64,000 nucleotides of DNA, taken from positions 1 through 64,000 of the forward strand of contig NZ_JAKSYO010000055.1 of NCBI RefSeq assembly GCF_022829635.1, written 5' to 3'. Source of the stretch: Methylobacterium sp. E-066 (GTDB taxonomy: Bacteria; Pseudomonadota; Alphaproteobacteria; Rhizobiales; Beijerinckiaceae). The position numbers were made by a program, and so were the translations under genes. Below the pieces are notes generated by a model, which did not search any database, was not told the origin of the DNA, and was given only the letters and a program-made list of their open reading frames with translations. Shown here one piece after another: positions 1 to 7,871 of this stretch (positions are counted from its first letter, which is position 1; the number at the start of each line of letters is the position of its first letter).

Positions 1-1
1 G

Positions 2-343
2 CCGACGGCGGCCGGTACACCATCGGGCTCGCCGACCGAGGTCAGCAGCGCGAACCGCGCCTACTTCCTCGCCTGGAACGATGCGACCGCCAAGGCGAAC
101 CTCGTCGGCCTGCACAACAGCAACGCGGCCGGCTCGACCAACACGACATCGCTGAGCTTGGACGGAGTGGGGATCGGAAATTCGATCTCGCACTACATGC
201 CGGCCGCCAACGTCTCGCAGGCGGTGTCGGTGGCAGCGCAGGTTACGCCGTCCGAGGGCCTTCACTATTTTGGCTTCCTCGGCTCCGTGAACGGCAACAC
301 GGGCGTGTGGTCGGCCTCGGTCGGGGGTTCGATCTGGCAGTGA
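2..343 (+). CDS. Phage structural protein, C-terminal fragment
   Basis: The frame is open from base 2 to the TGA ending at 343, so only the last 113 or so residues of a longer gene are present. The visible part is rich in Ala, Ser, Gly, Asn and Thr and ends in an aromatic-containing tail (HYFGFLGSVNG, then GSIWQ). That composition is typical of beta-rich phage tail or fibre proteins. No enzyme motif is visible. The tail-type genes that follow on the same strand support a structural role, which is inferred. The start lies outside the window. Confidence 0.6.
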   Translation, partial: PTAAGTPSGSPTEVSSANRAYFLAWNDATAKANLVGLHNSNAAGSTNTTSLSLDGVGIGNSISHYMPAANVSQAVSVAAQVTPSEGLHYFGFLGSVNGNTGVWSASVGGSIWQ

Positions 344-394
344 GCCTCGTCCCCCAGGTCGATCGCTTTCTCCGCCATTGCGCCGAGACGGCCT

Positions 395-646
395 TCAGAC
401 CCCGGCATCTCTGATCGTCTCGACGTAGGCCTCCTCGGCGGCCGCCTCCTCTGCGCTGCCGACCGGGGCGTTCGGATCCGGCTTCACCAGTTCTTGAGCC
501 TCCGGCGTCTCCGGCAGCGGCACATCTCGGCCGTCCAGTTCCTCGACCCGTTCCGTCCCGCCCACCGCCGCCTCCCGTGCACCGCCCCGCGTCGCTCGAG
601 CGGTCAATGGCGGGGCGACCTGTCGCGTTCCACTCGCGGCTCCCAA
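395..646 (-). CDS. Possible small acidic protein on the minus strand
   Basis: An 83-residue frame with a TTG start; GGAGG-type and GGAAGG-type purine runs lie just upstream on the minus strand. The C-terminal half is acidic and Pro/Ala/Glu-rich (PLPETPEAQELVKPDPNAP), which reads more like a protein than a shadow frame. No family is recognised. It fills most of the 344-760 gap between two plus-strand phage genes and would be transcribed against them. It could instead be non-coding spacer, since small open frames are common at this GC content. Confidence 0.3.
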   Translation of the reverse strand: MGAASGTRQVAPPLTARATRGGAREAAVGGTERVEELDGRDVPLPETPEAQELVKPDPNAPVGSAEEAAAEEAYVETIRDAGV

Positions 647-760
647 CCCTTCCGACCTCCACCCCGGAGAGCGCCAGCGCTCCCCGTCCGCATGCCCGTG
701 CCGCGCCGATCAGACTTCACCTGACTGGCCTGGGCTTCTGTCCTGACCGCGGAGAGCGCC

Positions 761-1210
761 GTGGCGATGACGCCGGCTCAGTTCATGGCCCTGCTGACGC
801 AGCAGGAGCAAGCCGCGATCAGCACGGCGTCGCTGCAAAACCCGCAGGTCCTCGCGTTCCTGATGATGCTGGGGTCTGGGCCGAGCGTCTCGATCAACGA
901 CGCGCGGACGGTCCAGGCCTTCACCGTCATGGTCAGCCTGAAGATCATGGTGCAGGTCCGGGCCGACGCTCTGATGGCCGCGATCAAGGCGGCCACCCCG
1001 ACGGCCCCGGCGATCGTCGCGGCCGCGAAAGCCGTCGCTTCGCCCCCGCAGATCGACGGCAGCTTCTGGGTCACCGAGACCTACACCGTCTCCGACGGGA
1101 CCGTCTGGACCTATCAGAGCCTGTATCCGCAGGGCGCTGACTACCAAGCCGTCGTCGCCAAGCGCGCCGCCTCCATGAACGCGAGCCTCATCGGAGCGGC
1201 GGTGCCATGA
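761..1210 (+). CDS. Phage tail-region hypothetical protein
   Basis: A 149-residue protein. GTG at 761 is preceded by GGAGAG at 751-756; an in-frame ATG at 767 has better spacing from that site and is an equally good start. The N-terminal half is helical and Ala/Met-rich (MTPAQFMALL). The C-terminal half has a beta-like segment (FWVTETYTVSDGTVW). The stop overlaps the next start as ATGA at 1207-1210, so the two are translationally coupled. Function is not recognised; context suggests a tail accessory or chaperone-like role. Confidence 0.6.
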   Translation: MAMTPAQFMALLTQQEQAAISTASLQNPQVLAFLMMLGSGPSVSINDARTVQAFTVMVSLKIMVQVRADALMAAIKAATPTAPAIVAAAKAVASPPQIDGSFWVTETYTVSDGTVWTYQSLYPQGADYQAVVAKRAASMNASLIGAAVP

Positions 1211-2898
1211 GTAACCTGTACTGCTCCAGCGTGGCCTACGCGGCCGTCGCGGCCTGGGCGCAGGGAACCTACACCGTCGGGCAGATCGTGCGCCCGAGCA
1301 ACCCCGCGGTCGGCAACGAGCGCTGCTATCGCTGCACTGGCCCGGGCACGACCGGGGCGAGTGAGCCCACCTGGGCCACCGGCAAGGGCAGCGCCACCAC
1401 TGACAGCGGCGTGACCTGGACGGAGGTGACGGGGCAAGAAGCCTATCAGGCGCCCGGTGCCTGGGCCGCGCCGCACGCGCGCATCGCCAACATGACCGCT
1501 TGGATGGCCGCCGGCGACGTCGGCTATTGCTCGAACGATCACGCCGAGACGCAGGCCTCGGCGATCTCGATCAACACACCGGGCGGTCTCTCGGCGCCGA
1601 ACTACATCGAGAGCGTGCGACGGGACGGCTCCAGCCACATCCCGCCGCAGGGTTCGGACTATCAGGCGGGCGCCACGGTCTCGACCACCGGCGGCAACAA
1701 CATCAGCATCGCGACCGGCGGCAGCGGTCTCATCAGCACGCGCGGCATCGCGTTCACCGCCGGCAGCGGCACGGGTTCAGCGTCGATCAACATCGGATCC
1801 GGCGGCGGCTCCCAGCAGACGCTGCGCAACTTCACGCTCACGCTCGGCGGTTCGGGCGGGGGGAGCATCACGACCCAGAACGCCAACTTAGCCCGCTTCC
1901 TGGACGGGGCGGTCGTATTCACCAGCGCTTCGCATTCGATCGGGTGTCTCGGGCGCACAAAGTGGAAGAACGTCGCCTTCGCGCTCACCGGCACGGTTCC
2001 GACCTGGCTGTTCGGTTCGTTCGGCTACAACACCGCCATCATGGATTTCGAGGCGTGTGACTTCTCGGCGTTCGTGTCCGGCAAGACCCTGTTCTTCCCG
2101 CAGGTGTCCGCCGCGGTCGCGACCTTCAAGGACTGCATCGTCGACGCCGGTGTGACGAAAGCCACCACCGGCACGTATCCGGTGGAGGCGATCTTCGTCC
2201 GCACGGCCGCGACCGGGGTCACCTACACCGAGGAGCGCTACGACCCGTTCGGCTCGCAGGTCGACGAGACCGTGATCGTCCACACCGGCGGCGCCAGCGA
2301 CGGGACGACGGCCAAGAGCCGCAACATCACCGCTGGCGTCAACGCGACCTGGAACGCGCCGTTCGAGGCGCTCCCCGTCGCCACCTGGAACGCGGCCACC
2401 GGCGCGGCGAAGACGGCCACCCTGGAGGGCATCTACAATGGCGCCGCCCTGCCGACGAACGATCAGATCTGGATCGATGTCGAGTATCTGGGGTCGTCCG
2501 CGAGCCCGAGGGGCAGCTACGCGAGCGGCACGAAGGCGACCCGCATCGATGCCGGCGCGGCTCTCCCCGCCTCGACCGAGGCCTGGGACAGCCTGGCCGC
2601 GGCCCGGGCGAACTCGACCACGTACGCCCTCGGCGCGGTGATCAAGCTCGCCTCGAACCCCGGGCGGATCTTCTTCTGCACGGGGCAGGGCCAGTCGGCG
2701 GCGAGTGAGCCGGCCGGCTACGCCTCCGCGGTCGACGGCGGATCGGTCACGGACGGCGGCGCGACCTTCCGCGCCGGGGTGAGGTTCAAGCTCCAGGCGA
2801 GCTTCACCGCGGCGCTCGCGGGCCCGGTCACGATCTATCCGAAGGTCGGCAAGGCGTCCGCGACCTTCTACGTTGACCCGAAACCCACGGTGGCCTGA
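1207..2898 (+). CDS. Phage tail or fibre protein with two related carbohydrate-binding-like modules
   Basis: A 563-residue protein. The body is Gly/Ser/Thr-rich (for example TGGNNISIATGGSG), as expected of a beta-helical fibre or adsorption protein. Residues about 18-75 and about 458-526 share a pattern: an aromatic/Thr-Tyr-x-hydrophobic-Gly stretch, then N-P, then a Cys-Thr-Gly-x-Gly, then (A/G)-A-S-E-P, then D-(S/G)-G-x-(T/A)-(F/W). Such modules recur in phage tail proteins and resemble small chitin/carbohydrate-binding folds; binding is inferred. ATGA overlap upstream; the downstream start is only two bases after the stop. Confidence 0.65.
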   Translation: MSNLYCSSVAYAAVAAWAQGTYTVGQIVRPSNPAVGNERCYRCTGPGTTGASEPTWATGKGSATTDSGVTWTEVTGQEAYQAPGAWAAPHARIANMTAWMAAGDVGYCSNDHAETQASAISINTPGGLSAPNYIESVRRDGSSHIPPQGSDYQAGATVSTTGGNNISIATGGSGLISTRGIAFTAGSGTGSASINIGSGGGSQQTLRNFTLTLGGSGGGSITTQNANLARFLDGAVVFTSASHSIGCLGRTKWKNVAFALTGTVPTWLFGSFGYNTAIMDFEACDFSAFVSGKTLFFPQVSAAVATFKDCIVDAGVTKATTGTYPVEAIFVRTAATGVTYTEERYDPFGSQVDETVIVHTGGASDGTTAKSRNITAGVNATWNAPFEALPVATWNAATGAAKTATLEGIYNGAALPTNDQIWIDVEYLGSSASPRGSYASGTKATRIDAGAALPASTEAWDSLAAARANSTTYALGAVIKLASNPGRIFFCTGQGQSAASEPAGYASAVDGGSVTDGGATFRAGVRFKLQASFTAALAGPVTIYPKVGKASATFYVDPKPTVA

Positions 2899-2900
2899 CC

Positions 2901-4571
2901 ATGGCGCGCCAATACGCGATCCTCGGACCGTTCGGCGCCCTCTACCTCGACGAGGAGGCCGCTCGGGAGGCGACCTACGGCGGCGTCCTGGTCAGCGAGA
3001 CGTCCGGAGGCTCGACCGCCCCCGGCACTGGAGCGACCTACGCGGCCGGCATCGGCATCGCGGCCGCCCCGGGCCAGCTCGGGGCGGCCCTGCTCGCCGG
3101 CGTCAGCACCGCCGCCCTGGCGGTCGCGTCGGGCGCGACGGCCGCCGGCGCCACGCTCTACGGCGCGAACCTGGCGCTCTCCGTCCTTGCGCCGCTGGCC
3201 GCCACCGTGGCCGCGCAAGTGTCGGCCTCGGCCGCCCTCGCCGCCGCGCCCGGCCTGTCCGGGGCGGCGCAGGGGGCGATCGCCGCCGCGCTGTCGGTCG
3301 CCGCGCTGGCGGGGCAGGCGGGCGCGTCGGGCCTCTCGGCCGCCTCGGTCCTCGCGCTGGCGCAGGGCGCCGGGCTTGGCACCTCCAACGCGATCACCGC
3401 CGCACAGGCGGCCGCGCTGGCACTGGCGGTGGCGCAGGCGTCGAACGCCGGCGGCGCGACCTACGCGTCGGCCATGGCGCTCGCGGCGTCCGCGCTCCTC
3501 GCCGGCGCGGGACAGGGATCCGCGGCGGCGGCCGCCGCGCTCGCCGTCGCCCCCGGCACGGCCGGTGCCGGCGCGCTCGGTGCGGCCAGCGCGGTCGGGT
3601 TGGTCCAGGCCTCGGCCGGCGCCGCTGTCTCAGGCGCCGTCCTCTCCGCGGCGGGGACGCTCGCGCAGGCGCCGGGGGCCGCGACCGCCTCGGCCGTCGC
3701 CGGGTCCGGGGCCGCGAGCCTCGCTCAAGCGCTCGCCGCCTCGATGTCGACCGGCGGGGCGCAGAGCTACAGCGCGGCGATGGCCCTGGCCGCATCCGCG
3801 ATCCAGGCCTCGGCAGGTCAAGCGGTCGGTGCCGCCGCCGCGCCGCTTGCGGCGAGCCTCGGGCTCTCCGGGTCGGCCGCCGCCCTGTACGCCGGGGCGG
3901 TGGCGCTGACCCAGGCCCGTGGCCAGGGCGGGCAGGCCGCGGCCATCGCGGTCGCGGCGGCCGCGCTCGTCCAGGCGATGGGCGTCGCCGCAGGCACGGG
4001 CGGCGGGCAGAGCTACGCCGCGGCGGTTACGCTCGCCGCGCGCGCCCTGCAGGCGGCCGACGCCGCCACCGGCCAGGCGGCGCTCGCGGGCCTCGCCGCG
4101 GCCGCAGGCGCCAGCGCCGGCGGCACGATCGCCACCGCGGACTCCGCCGCCCTGGCGAGCCGTGCAGCCGCGATTGCCACCGGGGCGGTCACGGTCGCTC
4201 TCGGCACGAGCTTCCGCGCCGCGACGCAGGTCGCGGCCGGCGGCGGCCTGTTCGTCTCCGGCAGCCTCACCCTGCCGGCGGCGGAAGGTCTCGCCGGACA
4301 GGCCGGCGTCGCCTCCGCCTCGACGATCGCGTTCACGGCCCGGCTCGACCAGGCCGCAGCCGCATCGATCGGGGCCGCGGCGGCGGCGCAGTTCGCCGCG
4401 CAAGCCGCGCTCGGCGCGCTGCTCTCCACCGGCGACCCGTACGCGGGCGCGCCGCAGATCCAGGGGACGCGCGTCGTCACCCTCACCCTCGACGGCCGCC
4501 GGCTGGGGACGCGCACCCTCGCCGGCACGATGCAGGTCAGCCTGACCCTGCAGGGCACCACGCGCCACTAG
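2901..4571 (+). CDS. Extremely Ala-rich repetitive phage tail-region protein
   Basis: A 556-residue protein. After a normal N-terminus (MARQYAILGPFGALYLDEE) it becomes almost entirely Ala, Gly, Ser, Val, Leu and Gln. A motif of the form GG-x-x-(S/T)Y-x-x-A-(M/V)-x-LAA-x-AL recurs near residues 184-199, 285-301 and 367-383, with a weaker copy near 42-60, showing decayed tandem duplication. The last 45 residues return to ordinary sequence (TRVVTLTLDGRRLGTRTL). No family is recognised. Position suggests a fibre or baseplate component. The start follows the previous stop by two bases; start codon and frame are clear. Confidence 0.65.
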   Translation: MARQYAILGPFGALYLDEEAAREATYGGVLVSETSGGSTAPGTGATYAAGIGIAAAPGQLGAALLAGVSTAALAVASGATAAGATLYGANLALSVLAPLAATVAAQVSASAALAAAPGLSGAAQGAIAAALSVAALAGQAGASGLSAASVLALAQGAGLGTSNAITAAQAAALALAVAQASNAGGATYASAMALAASALLAGAGQGSAAAAAALAVAPGTAGAGALGAASAVGLVQASAGAAVSGAVLSAAGTLAQAPGAATASAVAGSGAASLAQALAASMSTGGAQSYSAAMALAASAIQASAGQAVGAAAAPLAASLGLSGSAAALYAGAVALTQARGQGGQAAAIAVAAAALVQAMGVAAGTGGGQSYAAAVTLAARALQAADAATGQAALAGLAAAAGASAGGTIATADSAALASRAAAIATGAVTVALGTSFRAATQVAAGGGLFVSGSLTLPAAEGLAGQAGVASASTIAFTARLDQAAAASIGAAAAAQFAAQAALGALLSTGDPYAGAPQIQGTRVVTLTLDGRRLGTRTLAGTMQVSLTLQGTTRH

Positions 4572-4582
4572 GATCGACCGAC

Positions 4583-5146
4583 ATGATGGGACGTTTGGGC
4601 GCCGGCCTCGCGGCCGCGGGCGGAGCTGTGGCGCGCGCGCTCTCGGGCGGTGCGGTGAAGCCGCGCACCTTCCACGCCGTGCAGTGCTTCGGCGCCGACG
4701 GCGCGCTGAAGTGGGAGGAGACGATCGAGAACCTGACCGTCAATGTCGGGCTCGCCTACATGCTCTCCACCTTCTGGAAGGGGGCGAACTACACGGCCGC
4801 GTTCTACGTCGGCCTCAAGGGCTCCGGCACGATCGCGGCCGCCGACACGATGGCCTCGCACGCGGGCTGGTCCGAGATCACGCAGGTCAGCCAGGCCGCA
4901 CGCCAGACGCTCACGTTCGGCGCGGTGTCGGGCACGACCACGGCCTCGCTCGACAACTCGGCCGCGCAGGCGGTCTACAACCCGACCGCGAGCGTCTCCG
5001 TCGCAGGCGCCTTCGTCACCACGGACAGCACGCTCGGCGGCACCGCCGGCACGCTGATCGGCGCCTCCGACTTCGCGACGCCGCGCTCGCTGATCGCCGG
5101 GGACACCCTCAAGGTCACCACCACGATGACCACCGCGAGCGGCTAA
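4583..5146 (+). CDS. Phage tail-region protein
   Basis: A 187-residue protein starting at ATG 4583, with AGGA upstream; the second Met is also possible. After a short Ala/Gly-rich N-terminus it has KPRTFHAVQCFGADGALKWEE and a FYVGLKG segment, then a Thr/Ser/Ala-rich beta-like region. The frame stays open far upstream through the Ala-rich gene, but that upstream part is Arg-rich and noncoding in character, so the start belongs here. No function is recognised. Similar short proteins often follow fibre genes in Rhizobiales prophages (inference). Confidence 0.6.
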   Translation: MMGRLGAGLAAAGGAVARALSGGAVKPRTFHAVQCFGADGALKWEETIENLTVNVGLAYMLSTFWKGANYTAAFYVGLKGSGTIAAADTMASHAGWSEITQVSQAARQTLTFGAVSGTTTASLDNSAAQAVYNPTASVSVAGAFVTTDSTLGGTAGTLIGASDFATPRSLIAGDTLKVTTTMTTASG

Positions 5147-5201
5147 GCGCATCCTCGCCGCCGCCGCCTCGTCTCGAAAATCCCGACCGGAGATCCACGT
5201 C

Positions 5202-5456
5202 ATGAAAGACGTCCGCTTCGCCATGACCGTCGAACATCGCTTCGTCCACGACAAGGACGAGGGGATCGTCGCGCACAACGACGTCGCCGCCATCGGGGCC
5301 CGCGAGGTCGCCCGGGCCGAGATCCATGAGACCGACCTGGTCGGCGCCGTGTGGAAGGTGCCCGAAGGCGCCGAGATGCGCGTGCCGGACAAGTGCGCAG
5401 CCAAGCTGATCGCCCTGGGCTACGCCGAGCTCATTGACACCGCCGCGGCGGCCTGA
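5202..5456 (+). CDS. Small phage hypothetical protein
   Basis: An 84-residue protein starting at ATG 5202 after a GGAG eleven bases upstream. Composition is ordinary and slightly acidic, with no signal peptide or membrane segment. Visible segments are EHRFVHDKDEG, EIHETDLVGAVWKVPEG and a C-terminal Ala run. It is separated by two bases from the next gene (TGACCATG), the same junction as between the fibre gene and the Ala-rich gene, so it is part of the tail operon. Function unknown. Confidence 0.6.
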   Translation: MKDVRFAMTVEHRFVHDKDEGIVAHNDVAAIGAREVARAEIHETDLVGAVWKVPEGAEMRVPDKCAAKLIALGYAELIDTAAAA

Positions 5457-5458
5457 CC

Positions 5459-5887
5459 ATGGCCGGCGAGCGCAACGGACCCGCGCTCGATCAGGGCGTG
5501 CTGGTCTTCCAGGCGGCGGGTGCGACCTACACCGTCCCGATCAAGGATCCGGATCCCACGGCGCCGCGTCCAGACATGACGGGCGCCACCGCTGCGTGGT
5601 GGGCGGGCCCGGCTCCGGTCGGTCGCCCGCAGGGGCCGCAGTTCGCTTCGGTCGCGAACCTGCCGGGCGCGTTCACCAAGGCGCTCACCATCGTGACCGA
5701 CCCCACGGGCGGGTTCATGGTGGTCCTCGACATCGCGCCGGACGACGTCGCGGGCTTCGCGCCCACGGGCCTCTACCAGCACGAGATCTGGATCACGGAG
5801 GTCGGGCGCCGGCCCTACCCGATCACGATCGGAACCCTCGTGATCCGCGGCACCGTCAAGGGTGCCGCTGGGTCGGCCGGCGCGTAG
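5459..5887 (+). CDS. Phage hypothetical protein, baseplate or fibre accessory
   Basis: A 142-residue protein beginning two bases after the previous stop. It has a beta-rich pattern: QGVLVFQAAGATYTVPIKD at the start, then GATAAWWAGP, then TDPTGGFMVVLDIAPDD, then YQHEIWITEVGRRPYPITIGT. The layout resembles short immunoglobulin-like or BppU-type accessory domains of phage baseplates, but the similarity is only impressionistic. No catalytic motif is visible. It is the last plus-strand gene before the lysis module. Confidence 0.5.
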   Translation: MAGERNGPALDQGVLVFQAAGATYTVPIKDPDPTAPRPDMTGATAAWWAGPAPVGRPQGPQFASVANLPGAFTKALTIVTDPTGGFMVVLDIAPDDVAGFAPTGLYQHEIWITEVGRRPYPITIGTLVIRGTVKGAAGSAGA

Positions 5888-5898
5888 CCGTCCGGCTC

Positions 5899-6066
5899 TC
5901 AGCGGAGACGATCGGCGACGAAGACGAGCATGTGGCCGAGCTCGACCGCGGCCATCCGACCGACGAGCACGATCAGCGCGACGTTGGCGATCAGGCCGGC
6001 GGCGATGATGGCCAACGCCAGTTCTTGGCGCAGGACCACCCATTGCCGCGCGCGCCAGATCGTCAT
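5899..6066 (-). CDS. Possible 55-residue membrane protein, antisense within the phage operon
   Basis: A short minus-strand frame starting at ATG (complement of 6064-6066) with a strong GGGAGG six bases upstream. The product starts MTIWRARQWVVLRQ, has one clear transmembrane helix (LALAIIAAGLIANVALIVLV), and ends with a short amphipathic tail. This follows the positive-inside rule with Arg residues at the N-terminus. It sits in the gap between the last tail gene and the lysis module, where holins are often found. A holin or anti-holin role is speculation; the opposite strand is unusual for one. Confidence 0.45.
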   Translation of the reverse strand: MTIWRARQWVVLRQELALAIIAAGLIANVALIVLVGRMAAVELGHMLVFVADRLR

Positions 6067-6173
6067 CGTCACCCTCCCGCTGACCGGCCCTACGCGATCG
6101 CGTTCTGACCGTTCGATGTAGCGGCACAGCGGCCCCGCGCACCCTACCCCTTTCGACACGTCGGAGATCCACC

Positions 6174-6584
6174 ATGCTCCTGCAGCGCCTCGCGCTGCGG
6201 GCCGCAGTCGTTTGCGCGCTGCTGTCCGCATCCCCGCCGGCCCATGCGTGGGAGGGCGTCGCCTCGACTTACGGGCACGAGATTTTCCGGATCAACCCGA
6301 AGGGCCTCACCGCCAATGGCGAGCGATTCCAGCCCCACGGGATGACGGCCGCGCACTGGACGCTGCCGTTCAACACCCGCGTGCGCGTGACCGATCTCGC
6401 CACGGGTCGCAGCGTCGTGGTCCGGATCAACGACCGCGGGCCGCATCCGCGCCTGCACCGGACGATCGACCTCGCCACCGGCGCGGCCCAGGCCCTCGGC
6501 ATGACGCATCGCGGGCTCGCCCGGGTGCGCCTGGCGATCCTGCGTGCACCGGGCACGGGCCGGCTGCGCCTGGCGGCTCGGTGA
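6174..6584 (+). CDS. RlpA-like double-psi beta-barrel protein (phage lysis module)
   Basis: A 136-residue exported protein. Residues 1-25 form a Sec signal peptide ending in AHA. The remainder matches the RlpA-like double-psi barrel: GVASTYG, TANGERFQPHGMTAAH, LPFNTRVRVTDLATGRSV and VVRINDRGPHPRLHRTIDL. Members act on glycan strands as lytic transglycosylases or bind peptidoglycan. The protein lacks the SPOR domain of septal RlpA. It begins after GGAG at the head of the lysis genes, and its TGA overlaps the next ATG by one base. A muralytic role in phage lysis is inferred. Confidence 0.75.
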   Translation: MLLQRLALRAAVVCALLSASPPAHAWEGVASTYGHEIFRINPKGLTANGERFQPHGMTAAHWTLPFNTRVRVTDLATGRSVVVRINDRGPHPRLHRTIDLATGAAQALGMTHRGLARVRLAILRAPGTGRLRLAAR

Positions 6585-6805
6585 TGCGCGCCCGCCTCTT
6601 GGCGACGTTCGCCCTGGCTCTGATCGCCTCCCCGGCGGCGGCTAGAGGACGCCCGCACCTGCCGCCGCGTCCGAGCGCCGCGAGCCTCCTGGCCGCCGCG
6701 CCGATCGCGCCGGGCGGCACCCTCATCCGCGAGGGCGAACGCATGCGCACCCTCGAGCTCGACGAACTGGCGCCGCTGCGCCTGCGCCTCTCCATTCCGT
6801 TCTGA
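6584..6805 (+). CDS. Small secreted phage protein
   Basis: A 73-residue protein whose ATG (6584) overlaps the previous stop by one base. The N-terminus is a signal peptide (MRARLLATFALALIASPAAA). The mature part is about 50 residues, Pro/Arg/Leu-rich, ending in RLRLSIPF. There is no lipobox. It is sandwiched between the RlpA-like gene and the endolysin, so an envelope or lysis-accessory role is plausible but not shown. A GTG at 6581 is an alternative start. Confidence 0.55.
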   Translation: MRARLLATFALALIASPAAARGRPHLPPRPSAASLLAAAPIAPGGTLIREGERMRTLELDELAPLRLRLSIPF

Positions 6806-6815
6806 GGACCGACCC

Positions 6816-7871
6816 ATGACCGACTGGAAGCGGATCCTCCGCGCCGTCGCGCCGTCGGCGCGCGCCGACGTCATCGCGGCGTTCATCACCGCCGACGATC
6901 GGATCGCGGCGGCTGAGATCTCAACGCCCCTGCGGCTCGCCCACTTCGTCGCCCAGATGGCCACCGAGTCCGGCGGCTTCACCCGCCTCGAGGAGGACCT
7001 GTTCTACTCGGCCGAGCGGCTGGTCGCGGTCTGGCCGAAGCGGTTCCCGACGCTCGCCGCCGCCAAGCCCTACGCCCGCAACCCGAAGGCGCTCGCCGAG
7101 AAGGTCTACGGCGGCCGGATGGGTAACGTGCAGCCCGGCGACGGCTGGCGCTACCGCGGCGGCGGCCTGATGCAGAACACCGGCCGGGCGAACTACCGCG
7201 CCGCCGGGTTCGAGGCGGACCCCGACCGGCTGCGCACGCCGGTGGGCGCGGTCGCCGCCGCGCTGACCTTCTGGGCCGACAACGGCTGCAACGCGCTCGC
7301 CGACGCCGACGACGTCGAGGCCCTGCGCCGCCGGATCAACGGCGGCGACAACGGACTGCCTGAGTGCCGCGCCTACCTCGCCAAGGCGAAGTCCGCGCTC
7401 CGGACGATCCCGGCGCAGGCGAAGCTGAAGGCGCTGCGCTACCCCGTGGGTGCCGTCGACGGCGAGCACGGCGACCGCACCACCGGCGCCGTGCAGCTGC
7501 TGCAGAAGAAGGCCGGCCTCCCCGTCACGGGCGAGCTCGACGACGACACGGTGGCGGCGCTCGACGGCGCCGAGCCGCTGGCCGTGCCGGCCAAGGATGC
7601 CAACCTCGCCCGCAGCCGCACGGCGACCGGATCGGTCGTCGCCGCCACCGGGGGCGCCGGCGTCACCGTCGCCGACATCGTCGGGCTGAAGGACCAGATC
7701 GACGAGGCCAACGGCCACATCCAGGCCGGGACCGTCGTCGGGATGATCGTGGGCGGCCTGATCATCGCCGGCGCCCTCTACGCCCTCTACGCGCGCTGGG
7801 ACGATGCCGGCCGGCCCGTGCCGGGCATCCTCGCGCGCCGCTTCCCTCGCCTCACCGGAGCGCGCGCCTGA
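6816..7871 (+). CDS. Phage endolysin: GH19-type lysozyme/chitinase with peptidoglycan-binding domain
   Basis: A 351-residue protein. Residues about 1-190 match the glycoside hydrolase 19 fold used by phage endolysins: FVAQMATESGGF carries the likely catalytic Glu51, followed by KVYGGRMGN, GWRYRGGGLMQNTGRANY and RRRINGG. Residues about 205-255 are a PG_binding_1 domain (LRYPVGAVDGEHGDRTTGAVQLLQ). Near the C-terminus is one transmembrane helix (about 293-313) followed by a cationic tail, which is unusual for a free endolysin and suggests membrane tethering. GAGGA lies before the ATG; the stop overlaps the next ATG by one base. Confidence 0.85.
   Translation: MTDWKRILRAVAPSARADVIAAFITADDRIAAAEISTPLRLAHFVAQMATESGGFTRLEEDLFYSAERLVAVWPKRFPTLAAAKPYARNPKALAEKVYGGRMGNVQPGDGWRYRGGGLMQNTGRANYRAAGFEADPDRLRTPVGAVAAALTFWADNGCNALADADDVEALRRRINGGDNGLPECRAYLAKAKSALRTIPAQAKLKALRYPVGAVDGEHGDRTTGAVQLLQKKAGLPVTGELDDDTVAALDGAEPLAVPAKDANLARSRTATGSVVAATGGAGVTVADIVGLKDQIDEANGHIQAGTVVGMIVGGLIIAGALYALYARWDDAGRPVPGILARRFPRLTGARA

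Noticed and set aside
577..1140. 187-residue plus-strand frame over the 761-1210 gene
   Set aside because: Arg/Asp/His-rich shadow translation; the other frame has RBS, normal composition and an ATGA coupling.
2873..4582. Long plus-strand open frame reading through the Ala-rich gene into the next gene
   Set aside because: It is Arg/Gly-rich and lies in another frame of a GC-rich repeat; only the part from 4583 is protein-like.
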